From NCBI RefSeq assembly GCF_020176715.1, contig NZ_JAIVMF010000011.1:92906-156905 (forward strand): 64,000 bases of DNA, written 5' to 3'. How positions within the stretch are numbered: the first letter of the stretch is position 1; each line of letters opens with the position of its first letter. Below are positions 33,579-42,600 of this stretch, one piece after another. The DNA comes from Stappia stellulata (GTDB lineage Bacteria > Pseudomonadota > Alphaproteobacteria > Rhizobiales > Stappiaceae). The notes below the pieces were generated by a model. It made no database searches. It was given only the letters and a program-made list of their open reading frames with translations, and was not told the DNA's origin. Both the position numbers and the translations under genes were made by a program.

Positions 33579-34286
33579 TCAGTGAATGCCGGTGAGCTGG
33601 CAGATGCCGCAGACCCGCGAAATATGGATCTGGTCCTGACGCTCGACCTTGATCAGGCCGCGGCGCTTCAGGTCGGAGATCACCCGGCTTACCGTCTCGA
33701 TGGTCAGTCCGAGGTAGTCGGCGATTTCCTGGCGGGTCATCGTCAGGACGACATTGTGGCTGTCGGCGCCGGTTTCCGCCGGTCCGATGCAGCCTTCGCC
33801 GCCGCGCCGGGGCACCATGCGCATGAGGAATGTCGAGACGCGCTCGATCGCGGACTTGCGCCCGAGGAGGACCGCATGATCGTGCATCAGTTCCATTTGC
33901 GACATCAGGCATTTCGTCAGATGGCGCTGGAGCGATGCGGAGCGGTCGATCTCGCGCCGGTCGTAGGCGCTGATGCGCGCACCGGTGAGGGTTTCGGCCG
34001 AACAGTCGTAGGTCTCGCCGGCGGCGGCACCGAAGATCGTGCCCGGGTTGAGGATCTCGACGACCTGCCGGCGCCCGTCGGGCAGCAGCTTGTAGAGCAT
34101 CACGATGCCTTCATCGAGCTCGAACAGACGCTCCGCGCGGTCGCCCTCGTAGAAGATCACGCTGTGCTGGGAATGGCGCTGGACCTTCGCGCTCTGTGAC
34201 TGCTTCAGTTCAAGCGGCCGGGTTTCGAAGTTGGCCAGTCCCGCGTGGCCGAGGTCGGCCTCGATCGCCGGCTCCAAATAGGTCAT
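33579..34286 (-). CDS. fixK: Crp/Fnr-family regulator, FixK/FnrN type
   Basis: 235 residues; the start ATG (34286) follows AGGAGGG. The cyclic-nucleotide-like beta-roll (about 25-125) has FYEGDRAERLFELDEGIVMLYKLLPDGRRQV. A dimer helix with MSQMELMHDHAVLL follows. The HTH is TRQEIADYLGLTIETVSRVISDLKRRGLI. The E-T-V-S-R recognition helix is that of FNR/FixK, reading TTGAT half-sites, which fits the three boxes upstream of ccoN, ccoG and hemN. There is no N-terminal cysteine cluster; cysteines are 95, 126, 166 and a C-terminal CGIC (226-229). It is therefore more FixK-like than O2-sensing FNR. No TTGAT-type box was seen in its own promoter. Confidence 0.88.
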   Translation of the reverse strand: MTYLEPAIEADLGHAGLANFETRPLELKQSQSAKVQRHSQHSVIFYEGDRAERLFELDEGIVMLYKLLPDGRRQVVEILNPGTIFGAAAGETYDCSAETLTGARISAYDRREIDRSASLQRHLTKCLMSQMELMHDHAVLLGRKSAIERVSTFLMRMVPRRGGEGCIGPAETGADSHNVVLTMTRQEIADYLGLTIETVSRVISDLKRRGLIKVERQDQIHISRVCGICQLTGIH

Positions 34287-34543
34287 GCTACCCTCCTGTG
34301 CATTCTCGGCCACCGGAGGAATTCTTCAGGTCATGCCCGGCCCGTCCGCCGCGCGTTGCCCCAGTCTGCGTGCCCCGTCCGACACCGACTCTCCGCCAAC
34401 CGATTACAAAAGCCTAGCCCCAAGTCGGGAACGCGGGAATCGGGTCGTTTTCGTACGACCTTCTACCTATCCGCCCGCCATGCCGGCGGCCTGCCACGGC
34501 GGCCGGGGGTGTGGAAGCCACACAGCGCCAGAGACGGCCCGCA
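34287..34543 (-). promoter_or_regulatory. Upstream region of fixK
   Basis: A 257-bp gap between the lone receiver and fixK. Phospho-FixJ is expected to act here. No FNR-type box is visible. TACCTATCC and TAATCGG-type AT-rich words occur near 34400-34470, but I cannot assign a FixJ site with confidence. Confidence 0.35.
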
Positions 34544-34882
34544 TCACAGATGCGAAACCAGCAGCTCCTCGGTCAAAGGCTTGCGCAGCAGGACGGCGGG
34601 CTGCTCGTCTCCCAGCATTTCCATGATGTTGCGGTTGGACTGGCCGGTGATCGCAATCACCTTGGGCGGCTTTTTCAGGCCGTTGATCCAACGGATCAAC
34701 TGCACGCCGCTCAGGCCCGGCAGGCCGAGATCCACGATCACCGTATCGCTTGAGGACGGTGGCGGGGCCTCGAAGAAGGATTCCGCGTCCGGATAGACCC
34801 GCGCGCTATGCCCGATCTGCCCGAGCAACATGGCAAGGCTGTCACCGACGCCGGGGTCATCCTCGATGATGTGGACCGTCAT
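34544..34882 (-). CDS. Stand-alone FixJ-type receiver domain protein
   Basis: 112 residues, receiver only: acidic pair in IIEDDPGVGD, phosphoacceptor Asp51 in VIVDLGLPGLSG, Thr in AITGQSN, and Lys in LLRKPLTEELL. It ends where a FixJ would continue into its linker and LuxR HTH, so there is no DNA-binding output. The start ATG at 34882 (MTVHIIEDD) has no strong ribosome site. Placed between fixK and fixJ-fixL, it is a candidate phosphate sink or modulator of FixL, by analogy with other FixLJ circuits that carry small modulators. Confidence 0.82.
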   Translation of the reverse strand: MTVHIIEDDPGVGDSLAMLLGQIGHSARVYPDAESFFEAPPPSSSDTVIVDLGLPGLSGVQLIRWINGLKKPPKVIAITGQSNRNIMEMLGDEQPAVLLRKPLTEELLVSHL

Positions 34883-35192
34883 CACGCGCGCACCGCGTTC
34901 GGCAGCGGCCCGGCGGTCACCCGCAGCCGCACTGCCTGCTTCCAAGTCGCGCACACGATCCTCACCACCGACGCCATCCCCGCTCGGATATTCGCTCCCG
35001 GCCAGGCGCTGGCACATCCCCGCGCACGCGTCGGCTCTTCGCGCACGCGTCGGATTGCACACGCGAACGCGCGCACCGCCCCCGATCGGCCGTTCAACCC
35101 GACTATAGTCGCAAGGCTTTGATGAGAAACTACGCAGAAGCACGCAAATGCCGATGATATTTGCGTGAGAAACCGGCCGCCCTGGGTGTGCG
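34883..35192. other. 310-bp gap with palindromes between fixJ and the lone receiver
   Basis: It contains a 10-bp palindrome GACTATAGTC (35101-35110) and a 9-bp stem-loop CACGCAAAT/ATTTGCGTG (35141-35149 with 35159-35167) 26 bp beyond the fixJ stop. No gene seen. Confidence 0.45.
35141..35167 (-). terminator. Candidate terminator or operator after fixJ
   Basis: A perfect 9-bp inverted repeat with a 9-nt spacer; the minus strand continues CTTCTGC. It could end the fixLJ transcript. Its AT-rich arms and its position upstream of the receiver gene also allow a protein-binding role. Confidence 0.4.
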
Positions 35193-35816
35193 TCAGCCGC
35201 CCGTCGGTCCCTCGCGCGACAGCACGATACGCACCAGGTCGGCGGCGTTGCGCGCGCCGAGCTTTTCCATGATGCGGGCGCGGTGCACCTCGATCGTGCG
35301 CGGGCTGATGCCGAGCGTGCGCCCGGCCTCCTTGTTGGAGGCGCCGGCGGTGATTTCCTTCAGCACCTCGCGCTCGCGCGGCGTCAGCGTCTCCGCGCCG
35401 GGGAAGGCACCGGCGGGATGCTCCGGGGGGGTGGCGGCATTCTCGACGGCCGCGATGGCATCGCGCACCCGCGTCACCACGGTATCGGCGTCGAACGGCT
35501 TTTCGATGAAGTCATGTGCGCCCTGCTTGATCGCCTCCACCGCCATGGGAATGTCGCCCTGTCCCGAAATCACGAACACCGGCACTGCAAAGCCGCTGCC
35601 ATGCAGCCGGCGCAGGATCTCGATGCCGGACTGGCCGGGCATGTGGACGTCGAGAATGACGCAATTCGGCGTGGTTGATCCGATCGCATCCAGGAAGGCG
35701 TCGCCATTGTCGAACGTGTCCACCGCATAGCCCTCCATGTCGAACACCAGCGAGAGGGCATCGCGGATGGCGGGATCGTCGTCGACAATGTGGATCACCT
35801 GCGCATTGACGCTCAT
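35193..35816 (-). CDS. fixJ: Response regulator FixJ
   Basis: 207 residues. The receiver (1-120) has Asp11-13, phosphoacceptor Asp56 in VILDVHMPGQSG, Ser near 84 and Lys106 in FIEKPF. The LuxR-type HTH (about 140-200) is LTPREREVLKEITAGASNKE ... SPRTIEVHRARIMEKL. Phosphorylated by FixL under low O2, it should activate fixK. Its ATG overlaps the fixL stop by 4 bp (35813-35816), coupling the pair. Confidence 0.95.
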   Translation of the reverse strand: MSVNAQVIHIVDDDPAIRDALSLVFDMEGYAVDTFDNGDAFLDAIGSTTPNCVILDVHMPGQSGIEILRRLHGSGFAVPVFVISGQGDIPMAVEAIKQGAHDFIEKPFDADTVVTRVRDAIAAVENAATPPEHPAGAFPGAETLTPREREVLKEITAGASNKEAGRTLGISPRTIEVHRARIMEKLGARNAADLVRIVLSREGPTGG

Positions 35817-37000
35817 TCGGACGGTCCTTTCGTCAGGGAAACTGCCGGCGCCGGGGTCTCTTCCGCGCGGGCATCCAAAGGCAGGCGCAACACGAAAACG
35901 GCACCGCCATCCTCGCCCAGCGGCTCGACCGAAAGGTCGCCGCCGTGGTTTTGCGCAATCGATCGGGAGATGGTCAGGCCGAGGCCGAGACCGCGCCGCT
36001 TGACGCCGGAAAAGGCGCGAAACAGGTTCGGCACCACCTCCGGCGGAACGCCGCCGCCGGAATCGCTCACGCTAACGATCATGTCGGGGCCTTCGGTGAA
36101 GGCGCGCACCCGCACGACCTTGTGCTTGCACTCGCGCACCGCCTCAAGCGCATTGCGCGCAAGATTGACGAGAACCTGCTGGATCTGGACGGGATCGGCG
36201 CTGATCTCGGGCAGGTCGTCCGGGATCTCGGCAAAGATCTTCACGCCGGAATGGGCATCGCCCAGCACCACCAGCTCCAGGCATTCCCGGATCAGGCTCG
36301 CCATCGACACGGGGCGGCGTTCCGGGTCGCGCTTTTCCACGAAGCCGCGCATGCGCTGGATGATCTGGCTTGCCCGCTCCGCCTCGCGCACGCCCTTGTC
36401 GACGATCTCGACGAGCTTCTCGTCCGGCGCACCGCCGGCCGACGCCTTGCGGCGCGCGGCCTGCAGATAGAGCATGATCGCGGTCAGCGGCTGGTTGAGC
36501 TCATGCGCGATCGCCGCGCCCATCTCGTCGAGGGCGCTGATGCGGGTCATGTTGACCAGTTGCGCCTGGGCCTCCGCCAGCCGGCGCTCCACCGCCTTGC
36601 GCGGGCGCAGGTCGCGCATGATGCCGATGAACTGGCGTCCTTCCGGCGTCGCCGCCTCGCCGACCGACAGCTCGATGGGGAATTCCGTGCCGTCGCTGTG
36701 CCGGCCGCGCACCTCGCGCCCGATGCCGATGATGCGCTTTTCGCCGGTTTCGAGGTAATGCGACAGGTAGCCGTCATGCTCATGCGCGTAATCGGCCGGC
36801 ATCAGCATCTTGACGTTCTTGCCCCGCACCTCCTCGGCCGAATAGCCGAACAGCGTTTCGCAGGCCTTGTTGAACAGGATGATGCGCGCGGCGTCGTCCA
36901 TCACCACGATGCCGTCGACGGCCGTCCCCAGAACGCTGGCAAGCCGCGCCTCTGAGACGCTCGGCGAGACCGACATGCTGCGGCTATGGTCTTCGCGCAT
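35813..37000 (-). CDS. fixL: Oxygen-sensing heme-PAS histidine kinase FixL
   Basis: 395 residues. The PAS domain (about 15-135) carries the FixL heme pocket: His75 in EHDGYL as proximal ligand and Arg95 in RIIGIGREV, a 20-residue spacing equal to His200-Arg220 of Bradyrhizobium FixL. HisKA has His166 in IAHELNQPLTAI, and the HATPase G-boxes are DSGGGVPPE and RGLGLGLTIS. No membrane helix is present, so this is a soluble, Bradyrhizobium-like FixL. O2 on the heme should inhibit the kinase. The start at 37000 (MREDHSRS) or eight codons later is uncertain. Coupled to fixJ. Confidence 0.95.
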   Translation of the reverse strand: MREDHSRSMSVSPSVSEARLASVLGTAVDGIVVMDDAARIILFNKACETLFGYSAEEVRGKNVKMLMPADYAHEHDGYLSHYLETGEKRIIGIGREVRGRHSDGTEFPIELSVGEAATPEGRQFIGIMRDLRPRKAVERRLAEAQAQLVNMTRISALDEMGAAIAHELNQPLTAIMLYLQAARRKASAGGAPDEKLVEIVDKGVREAERASQIIQRMRGFVEKRDPERRPVSMASLIRECLELVVLGDAHSGVKIFAEIPDDLPEISADPVQIQQVLVNLARNALEAVRECKHKVVRVRAFTEGPDMIVSVSDSGGGVPPEVVPNLFRAFSGVKRRGLGLGLTISRSIAQNHGGDLSVEPLGEDGGAVFVLRLPLDARAEETPAPAVSLTKGPSE

Positions 37001-37101
37001 CTTTGGTCCGGTCCACCCCGTTGCTGGCCCGGCCGCCGGTGTGGCAGCCCGTCATCACAATCGTCTACGCAGAATTCCGTAGCGCATCGCGCATGAGCGC
37101 G

Positions 37102-38271
37102 TCAACGCGCGATCCAGTCGCGCAAACGGGTGGCGGCCATGCTTAAATCCCGCTCGGAGCGGGCAAAACACAGGCGCAGGAAGCCCTCGCCCTCGCCGCC
37201 GAAGGCACGGCCCGGCGCCAGCCCGACGCCCGTCTCGCTAACGATGCGTTTGGCGAGCGCACGCGAGTCGTCCTCGCCCTCGATCCCGAAAAACAGATAA
37301 AACGCGCCGTCGGGACGGGTAAAGCGCGCCCGTCCGCTCTCGTCGAGTGCCGTGGCGACGATCTCCAGCCCGCGGTCCGCGCGCACTGTCTGCTCGGCGA
37401 GAAACCCCTCTCCTTCCGTCAACGCGGCATGGGCGGCGTGCTGCATGAACTCGGCAACCCCCGAGGTCGAATACTGGATCAGGTTTTCCACAATCTGCGC
37501 GATTTCGGGCGGCGCCGACAGCCAGCCGACGCGCCAGCCGGTCATCGCCCAGTTCTTGGAAAACGTGTTGACGTAGAGGATCCGGTCGTCCGGTTCGGCA
37601 ATATCGATGAAGGAAGGCGCGCGCGTCAGGCCGCCGCGCACGAATCGGCTGTAGACCTCGTCGGCGATAATCCAAAGCCCGCGCCGGCGGGCCTCGGTCA
37701 GGATCGCCTCCAGCGTCGCGAGATCGGCGGTCCAGCCCGTGGGGTTCGATGGCGAGTTCAGGTAGATCGCCCGGGTGCGCGGGGTGATTGCCGCGATCAG
37801 CCGCTCCGCATCCAGGGTCCAGCCGTCATCGGAAAACGTCAGCGGAACCGGGATCGCCTGCGCGCCGGCGATCTGCAGCGCGGCCGGCAGGTTCGGCCAG
37901 GCGGGCGCGGGATAGATCACCTCGTCGCCAGTGCCCGCGACAAGCCGCACCGCGATCTGGATCGCCTGCATGCCCGAGCCGGTGACGAAATAGCGTTCCG
38001 CGCCCCAGTCCTTGCCAAACTGCGCGAGGTGATAGTCGGCCAGGGCCCGGCGCAGGACCGGGATGCCGCGCTGATGGGTGTAGAAGGTCTCGCCACGCAC
38101 CAGCGAGGCGGAGGCCGCGCGGGTGATGAACTCCGGCGTCGGCAGATCCCCCTCGCCGACCCAGAGCGGAATGAGATCGGCCCGGTCCCGGCCGAAGGTC
38201 ACAACTTCGACAATGCCGCTTTCCGGCGCGGTGCGGGCCTCGTCGCGCAGCGACGCGATCAGGTCGGTCAT
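37102..38271 (-). CDS. PLP-dependent class I/II aminotransferase
   Basis: 389 residues, aspartate-aminotransferase fold. The start ATG at 38271 (MTDLIASLRDEA) has GGTGG upstream. Signatures: LWVGEGDLPTP at the N-terminus, TGSGMQAIQIA (PLP phosphate region), NSPSNPTGW, DEVYSRFV, and the Schiff-base lysine in NTFSKNWAMTGWRVGW. The C-terminal arginine region is FLRLCFARSERDL. Substrate unknown; the sequence is in the broad 'pyridoxal phosphate-dependent aminotransferase' group (aspartate/alanine/tyrosine type). The frame stays open up to 38844 across mscL, but that is antisense-frame noise, not a fusion. Confidence 0.9.
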   Translation of the reverse strand: MTDLIASLRDEARTAPESGIVEVVTFGRDRADLIPLWVGEGDLPTPEFITRAASASLVRGETFYTHQRGIPVLRRALADYHLAQFGKDWGAERYFVTGSGMQAIQIAVRLVAGTGDEVIYPAPAWPNLPAALQIAGAQAIPVPLTFSDDGWTLDAERLIAAITPRTRAIYLNSPSNPTGWTADLATLEAILTEARRRGLWIIADEVYSRFVRGGLTRAPSFIDIAEPDDRILYVNTFSKNWAMTGWRVGWLSAPPEIAQIVENLIQYSTSGVAEFMQHAAHAALTEGEGFLAEQTVRADRGLEIVATALDESGRARFTRPDGAFYLFFGIEGEDDSRALAKRIVSETGVGLAPGRAFGGEGEGFLRLCFARSERDLSMAATRLRDWIAR

Positions 38272-38366
38272 GGTTCGTTTCCACCCGAAAACCGGCGACG
38301 GGCGGACGGGACGACAATCGCGCCCCGTCCACCCGCGCCTCTTGAACATCTTGACGTCCGGAGGGT

Positions 38367-38795
38367 CTAGCGCGCTTTCAGAAGGTCGCGGATTTCTTCC
38401 AGCAGAACCTGGTCGCGGCTCGGCGCCGGCGGTGCGGCGGGCGCAGCCTCTTCCTTTTGCCGCAGGCGGTTGACGCCCTTCACCACGATGAAGAGCGCGA
38501 AGGCGACGATCACGAACTTGACCAGCGCATTGATGAAGAGCCCGAGGTTCCAGGTGACGGCGCCGGCCTCCTTGGCCGCATCGACGGTGGCATAGGGGCC
38601 TGCCGTCGTTCCGCTCTTGAGCACGAGGAACAGTTCGGAGAAATCGACGCCGCCAAGCAGCAGACCGATCGGCGGCATGATGACATCGTCGACCAGCGAC
38701 GAGACAATACCGGCGAAGGCCGCGCCGATGACGATGCCGACCGCCATGTCGACCATATTGCCCTTGACCGCGAACTTCTTGAATTCCTGCAACAT
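38367..38795 (-). CDS. mscL: Large-conductance mechanosensitive channel MscL
   Basis: 142 residues, normal family length. N-terminal amphipathic [23 protein letters not shown], pore helix TM1 continuing [20 protein letters not shown], a periplasmic loop, TM2 ([18 protein letters not shown]), and the C-terminal bundle [25 protein letters not shown]. The homopentamer opens under hypo-osmotic membrane tension. A separate gene from the aminotransferase downstream (95-bp gap). Confidence 0.97.
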   Translation of the reverse strand: MLQEFKKFAVKGNMVDMAVGIVIGAAFAGIVSSLVDDVIMPPIGLLLGGVDFSELFLVLKSGTTAGPYATVDAAKEAGAVTWNLGLFINALVKFVIVAFALFIVVKGVNRLRQKEEAAPAAPPAPSRDQVLLEEIRDLLKAR

Positions 38796-38927
38796 ATCCT
38801 GATGCTCCCCGTCGCCCGCGCCACCCGTCCGAGGCGCGTCTCAATCAACAGCCTCCCTTAGCACGGCGTTTGGAAACCGGGTATCGCAGAAATCGCGCCG
38901 TCCCTGATGCCGGCCGGCCGTGCCGTG

Positions 38928-39557
38928 TCACCCCGCGGGTCTGACCCGCGTCAGGGCCGCCACGTCGAGGCGTCGCGACATATCCTCGTAAAGCTCGGCC
39001 AGCGCCAGGCGCAGGGTGTTGCGGATCGTCTCGCGGTCGTCGTCGGTAAAGCCGCGTTCGAGCGGCAGCAGAAGGGCGAAGCGCGCCGCCTCCTGCGGCG
39101 CCACAATCTCTGACAGGGAGACCGGCGGCGTGGCGGGCAGCCGCCGCAAGGCGCGCAGGGCCTCGGCATGGTCCTCCCGATCCTCGCCCATGCCGGCGGC
39201 GGGAAGCTTGCCCAGCGCATCGACGGCAACCCGCGCCAGGGTCTCGCACCAGATCTCGTGGGCGCCGGAGGGATCCGCGCAGACCTCGCAACAGGCCGCC
39301 GCCGTCAGCCCGGCGCGACGGGCGGTGCGGGTCGTCCAGACCAGGCACAAGGGGGTGGCGGCCCTGCAGGCGCAGGCCAGCGCTTCCTGAAAGGCGGCCT
39401 CGCAGAAGAGCTGCGGCCAGTTCCGGCCGACCCGCATGCGGGTGTATTCCACGATCGACCGACGCGCCAGGACGATGGCCCGGCGCGCAAGCTCCGTGCT
39501 CAGCGCATCCGGGTCGCGAAGCGGCTCCGGCCGCTTGCGGCGAAACAGGGTCGGCAA
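38928..39557 (-). CDS. Hypothetical cytosolic protein
   Basis: About 209 residues if it starts at the TTG at 39557; no ATG or strong ribosome site is present, and the frame remains open further up, so the start is uncertain. Sequence features: a basic start LPTLFRRKRPEPLRDPD, a helical TELARRAIVLARRSIVEYTR segment, a Cys-rich middle (ACACRAATPLC, AACCEVCADP) and a C-terminal TDDDRETIRNTLRLALAELYEDMSRRL helix. No signal peptide. I do not recognise the family. It is divergent from the SSF-kinase gene (128 bp). Confidence 0.55.
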   Translation of the reverse strand: MPTLFRRKRPEPLRDPDALSTELARRAIVLARRSIVEYTRMRVGRNWPQLFCEAAFQEALACACRAATPLCLVWTTRTARRAGLTAAACCEVCADPSGAHEIWCETLARVAVDALGKLPAAGMGEDREDHAEALRALRRLPATPPVSLSEIVAPQEAARFALLLPLERGFTDDDRETIRNTLRLALAELYEDMSRRLDVAALTRVRPAG

Positions 39558-39685
39558 TCGAAAGATCGGCTTTCTCCCGTGGGTTGGCGCCGCCCGGCCC
39601 TTCGCCCTTCGACCCGATGGACAGCACCGGGCAACTGTGATCCGATCGCGGTCAAGAGGCAAGAACCGCAGGGAGGCGGCGCAAC

Positions 39686-42600
39686 ATGCTTGAGGGTTGG
39701 GTCGTCGTCGTTTCGGCGCTCGGGTATATATTGTCGCTCTTTGCGATTGCCAGTTATGGCGACCGCAAGGCACGGACAATGCCGCCGGGCCGCGGACGGC
39801 CGCTGATCTACGCGCTGTCGCTGTCGGTCTATTGCACGTCCTGGACGTTTTTCGGCTCCGTCGGCACCGCCACCCGCAGCGGTCTGGAGTTCCTGACGAT
39901 CTACATCGGTCCGGTGCTGGTCTTCGCGCTCGGCTATCCGCTGCTGCGCCGGATCATCCGGCTGGCCAAGAGCGAGCGCATCACCTCCATCGCCGACTTC
40001 ATCGGCGCGCGCTACGGCAAGAGCCAGTCGGTCGCAGCCGTCGTCGCGATCATCGCCGTGATCGGCATCATTCCCTATATCGCGCTGCAACTGAAGGCGG
40101 TGTCGCTCTCGGTGACGACGATGGTCGACCAGATCGACCTGTCCGGCGGAGTCGGGCCGTTGTCCTTCTTCAGCGACATCACGTTGATCATCGCCATCGG
40201 CATGGCGATCTTCGCCTGGCTGTTCGGCACCCGCCACATCGATGCGACCGAACACCAGGAAGGCTTGATGCTGGCGATCGCTGCGGAAGCGGTGGTCAAG
40301 CTCATCGCCTTTCTCGCCGTCGGCATCTGGGTCACCTACGGGCTCTACGACGGACCGGGCGCACTGGCGAGCGCGATGGCGGGCGATGCCCGGGTGACCG
40401 AGGTGCTCACCGGCGAGTTGTCGGGCGGCAACTGGATCGTGATGACGCTGCTGTCGTTTTTTGCCGTGCTCATGCTGCCGCGCCAGTTCCACGTCACGGT
40501 GACGGAGAACAATTCCTCGGAGGAACTCAAACGCGCGACCTGGCTGTTTCCGCTCTATCTCGTCGCGATCAACGTCTTCGTCGTGCCGATTGCCGCCGCC
40601 GGCATGATCGCCTTCACGCCCGCCACCAATCCCGACACCTATGTGCTGGCGCTGCCGATTGCCGCCGACCAGCCGTGGCTGGCGCTCTTCGCCTTCGTCG
40701 GCGGGCTGTCAGCGGCCACCGCCATGGTCATCGTGGCAACCGTCGCGCTCGCCATCATGATCTCCAACGACCTGGTGATGCCGCTGGTGCTCAGGCGCTC
40801 CAGCGAGGATGCGATCATCTCCTCCTCCGGCGAGGACATGAGCCGCATCCTGCTCCTGATCCGCCGGGTGGCGATCTTCGTCACGCTGCTGCTCGCCTAT
40901 GCCTATTTCCGTGCCGCCGGCGACACGGCGGCGCTGACCTCCATCGGCCTGTTGTCCTTCGCGGCAATCGCGCAATTCGCACCGGCCTTCTTCGGCGGCC
41001 TGATCTGGCGCCGGGCGACGGCGCGCGGAGCCATCGCCGGCATGACCTCGGGCTTCGCCATCTGGGTCTACACGCTGCTGCTGCCGACCTTCGCCCAGTC
41101 CGGGCTGATCTCCGACACCTTCCTGGAGAGCGGTCCCTTCGGCCTGTGGCTGCTGCGCCCGCAGGCGCTGTTCTCGCTTGCCTTCGATCCGCTGACCCAT
41201 GGCGTGTTCTGGAGCCTGTCGGTCAATCTCGCCGCGTATATCCTGGTGTCGCTGTCGCGCGCGCCCGAACCAATCGAGCGGTTGCAGGCGAACATCTTCG
41301 TGCCCTCCGAGCTCTCGCCCGCGCCGGGCCTCAGGCTGTGGCGCACCTCCGTCACCGTCGGCGAGCTGCAGGCAACGATCGCGCGCTACCTTGGCGAGGA
41401 GCGCACCGAGCGCTCGTTCCAGCGCTTCACCCGCGAGCGCGGCCGCGACATGGATGCCGACGCTCCGGCGGACGCGCAGATCATCCGCTTTTCCGAGCAG
41501 CTTCTGGCCAGCGCCATCGGCGCCGCCTCCTCGCGCCTCGTCCTGTCGCTCTTGGTCAAGCGCAGCGACCCGAGCGGCAAGGGGGCGCTGAAGCTGCTCG
41601 ATGACGCGACGGTCGCCATCCAGTACAACCGCGACCTGTTGCAGACCGCACTCGACCAGGTGCGCCAGGGCATTGCCGTCTATGACCGCGACCTCAGGCT
41701 GATCTGCTGGAACCGGCAGTTCCGCGAGTTGCTCGGCCTTCCGGCGGAATACGGCCAGGTCGGCACGCCGCTCGACGCGATCATCCGCTACAACGCCAAG
41801 CGCGGCGCCTTCGGCAACGATCCGGTGGAGGTCATCGTCAGCGACCGGATCGACAAGCTGGCCGTGCGCCAGGAAACGTTCCAGGAGCATCTGGAAACGG
41901 AGGCGACGGTGCTCGAAGTGCGCACCAACCCGATGCCGGGCGGCGGCATCGTCACCACCTACACCGACATCACCGAGCGGGTCCTGGCGGAAGAGGCGCT
42001 GGCACGGGCCAACGAAACGCTGGAACGGCGGGTGCGCGAGCGCACGCTGGAGCTCACCCACGTCAACGAGGAGCTCAGCAACGCCAAACGGCTGGCCGAC
42101 GAGGCCAATTTGGGCAAGACGCGCTTTTTGGCGGCCGCCGGCCACGACATCCTGCAACCGCTGAACGCGGCCCGGCTCTATGCCTCAAGCCTGACCGAAC
42201 GCTTTGCCGACGGGGAACTGCGGCACCTGGTGCAAAACGTCGGCGCGTCGCTTGAATCGGTGGAGGAGATCATCGGCGCGGTGCTCGACATCTCCCGTCT
42301 CGACACCGGCGCGCTCAATCCGGAAATCACCGTTTTCCGCATCGAGGAGATCCTCAACCCGCTCAGGATGGAGTTCGAGCCGATCGCGCGGGAGAAGAAC
42401 CTCGACCTGCGCATCCTGCCGAGCGGCCTGTCGGTGCGCTCGGACCGCCGACTGCTCAGGCGCCTGCTGCAGAACCTCGTCTCCAACGCGATAAAATACA
42501 CCCGCGCCGGCAAGGTGCTGGTGGGGGTGCGCAAGCGCGGCGGCAAGGTCGTGATCGAGGTCTTCGACACTGGCATCGGCATTCCGGAATCCAAGCAGAA

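Noticed and set aside
34287..34543. Auto-regulatory FNR box in front of fixK
   Set aside because: No TTGAT-N4-ATCAA-like sequence with fewer than three mismatches was found by eye.
37102..38844. Apparent 580-residue protein reading from mscL into the aminotransferase
   Set aside because: The added N-terminal part is another frame of mscL. The aminotransferase has its own ATG with a ribosome site and a family-typical N-terminus.
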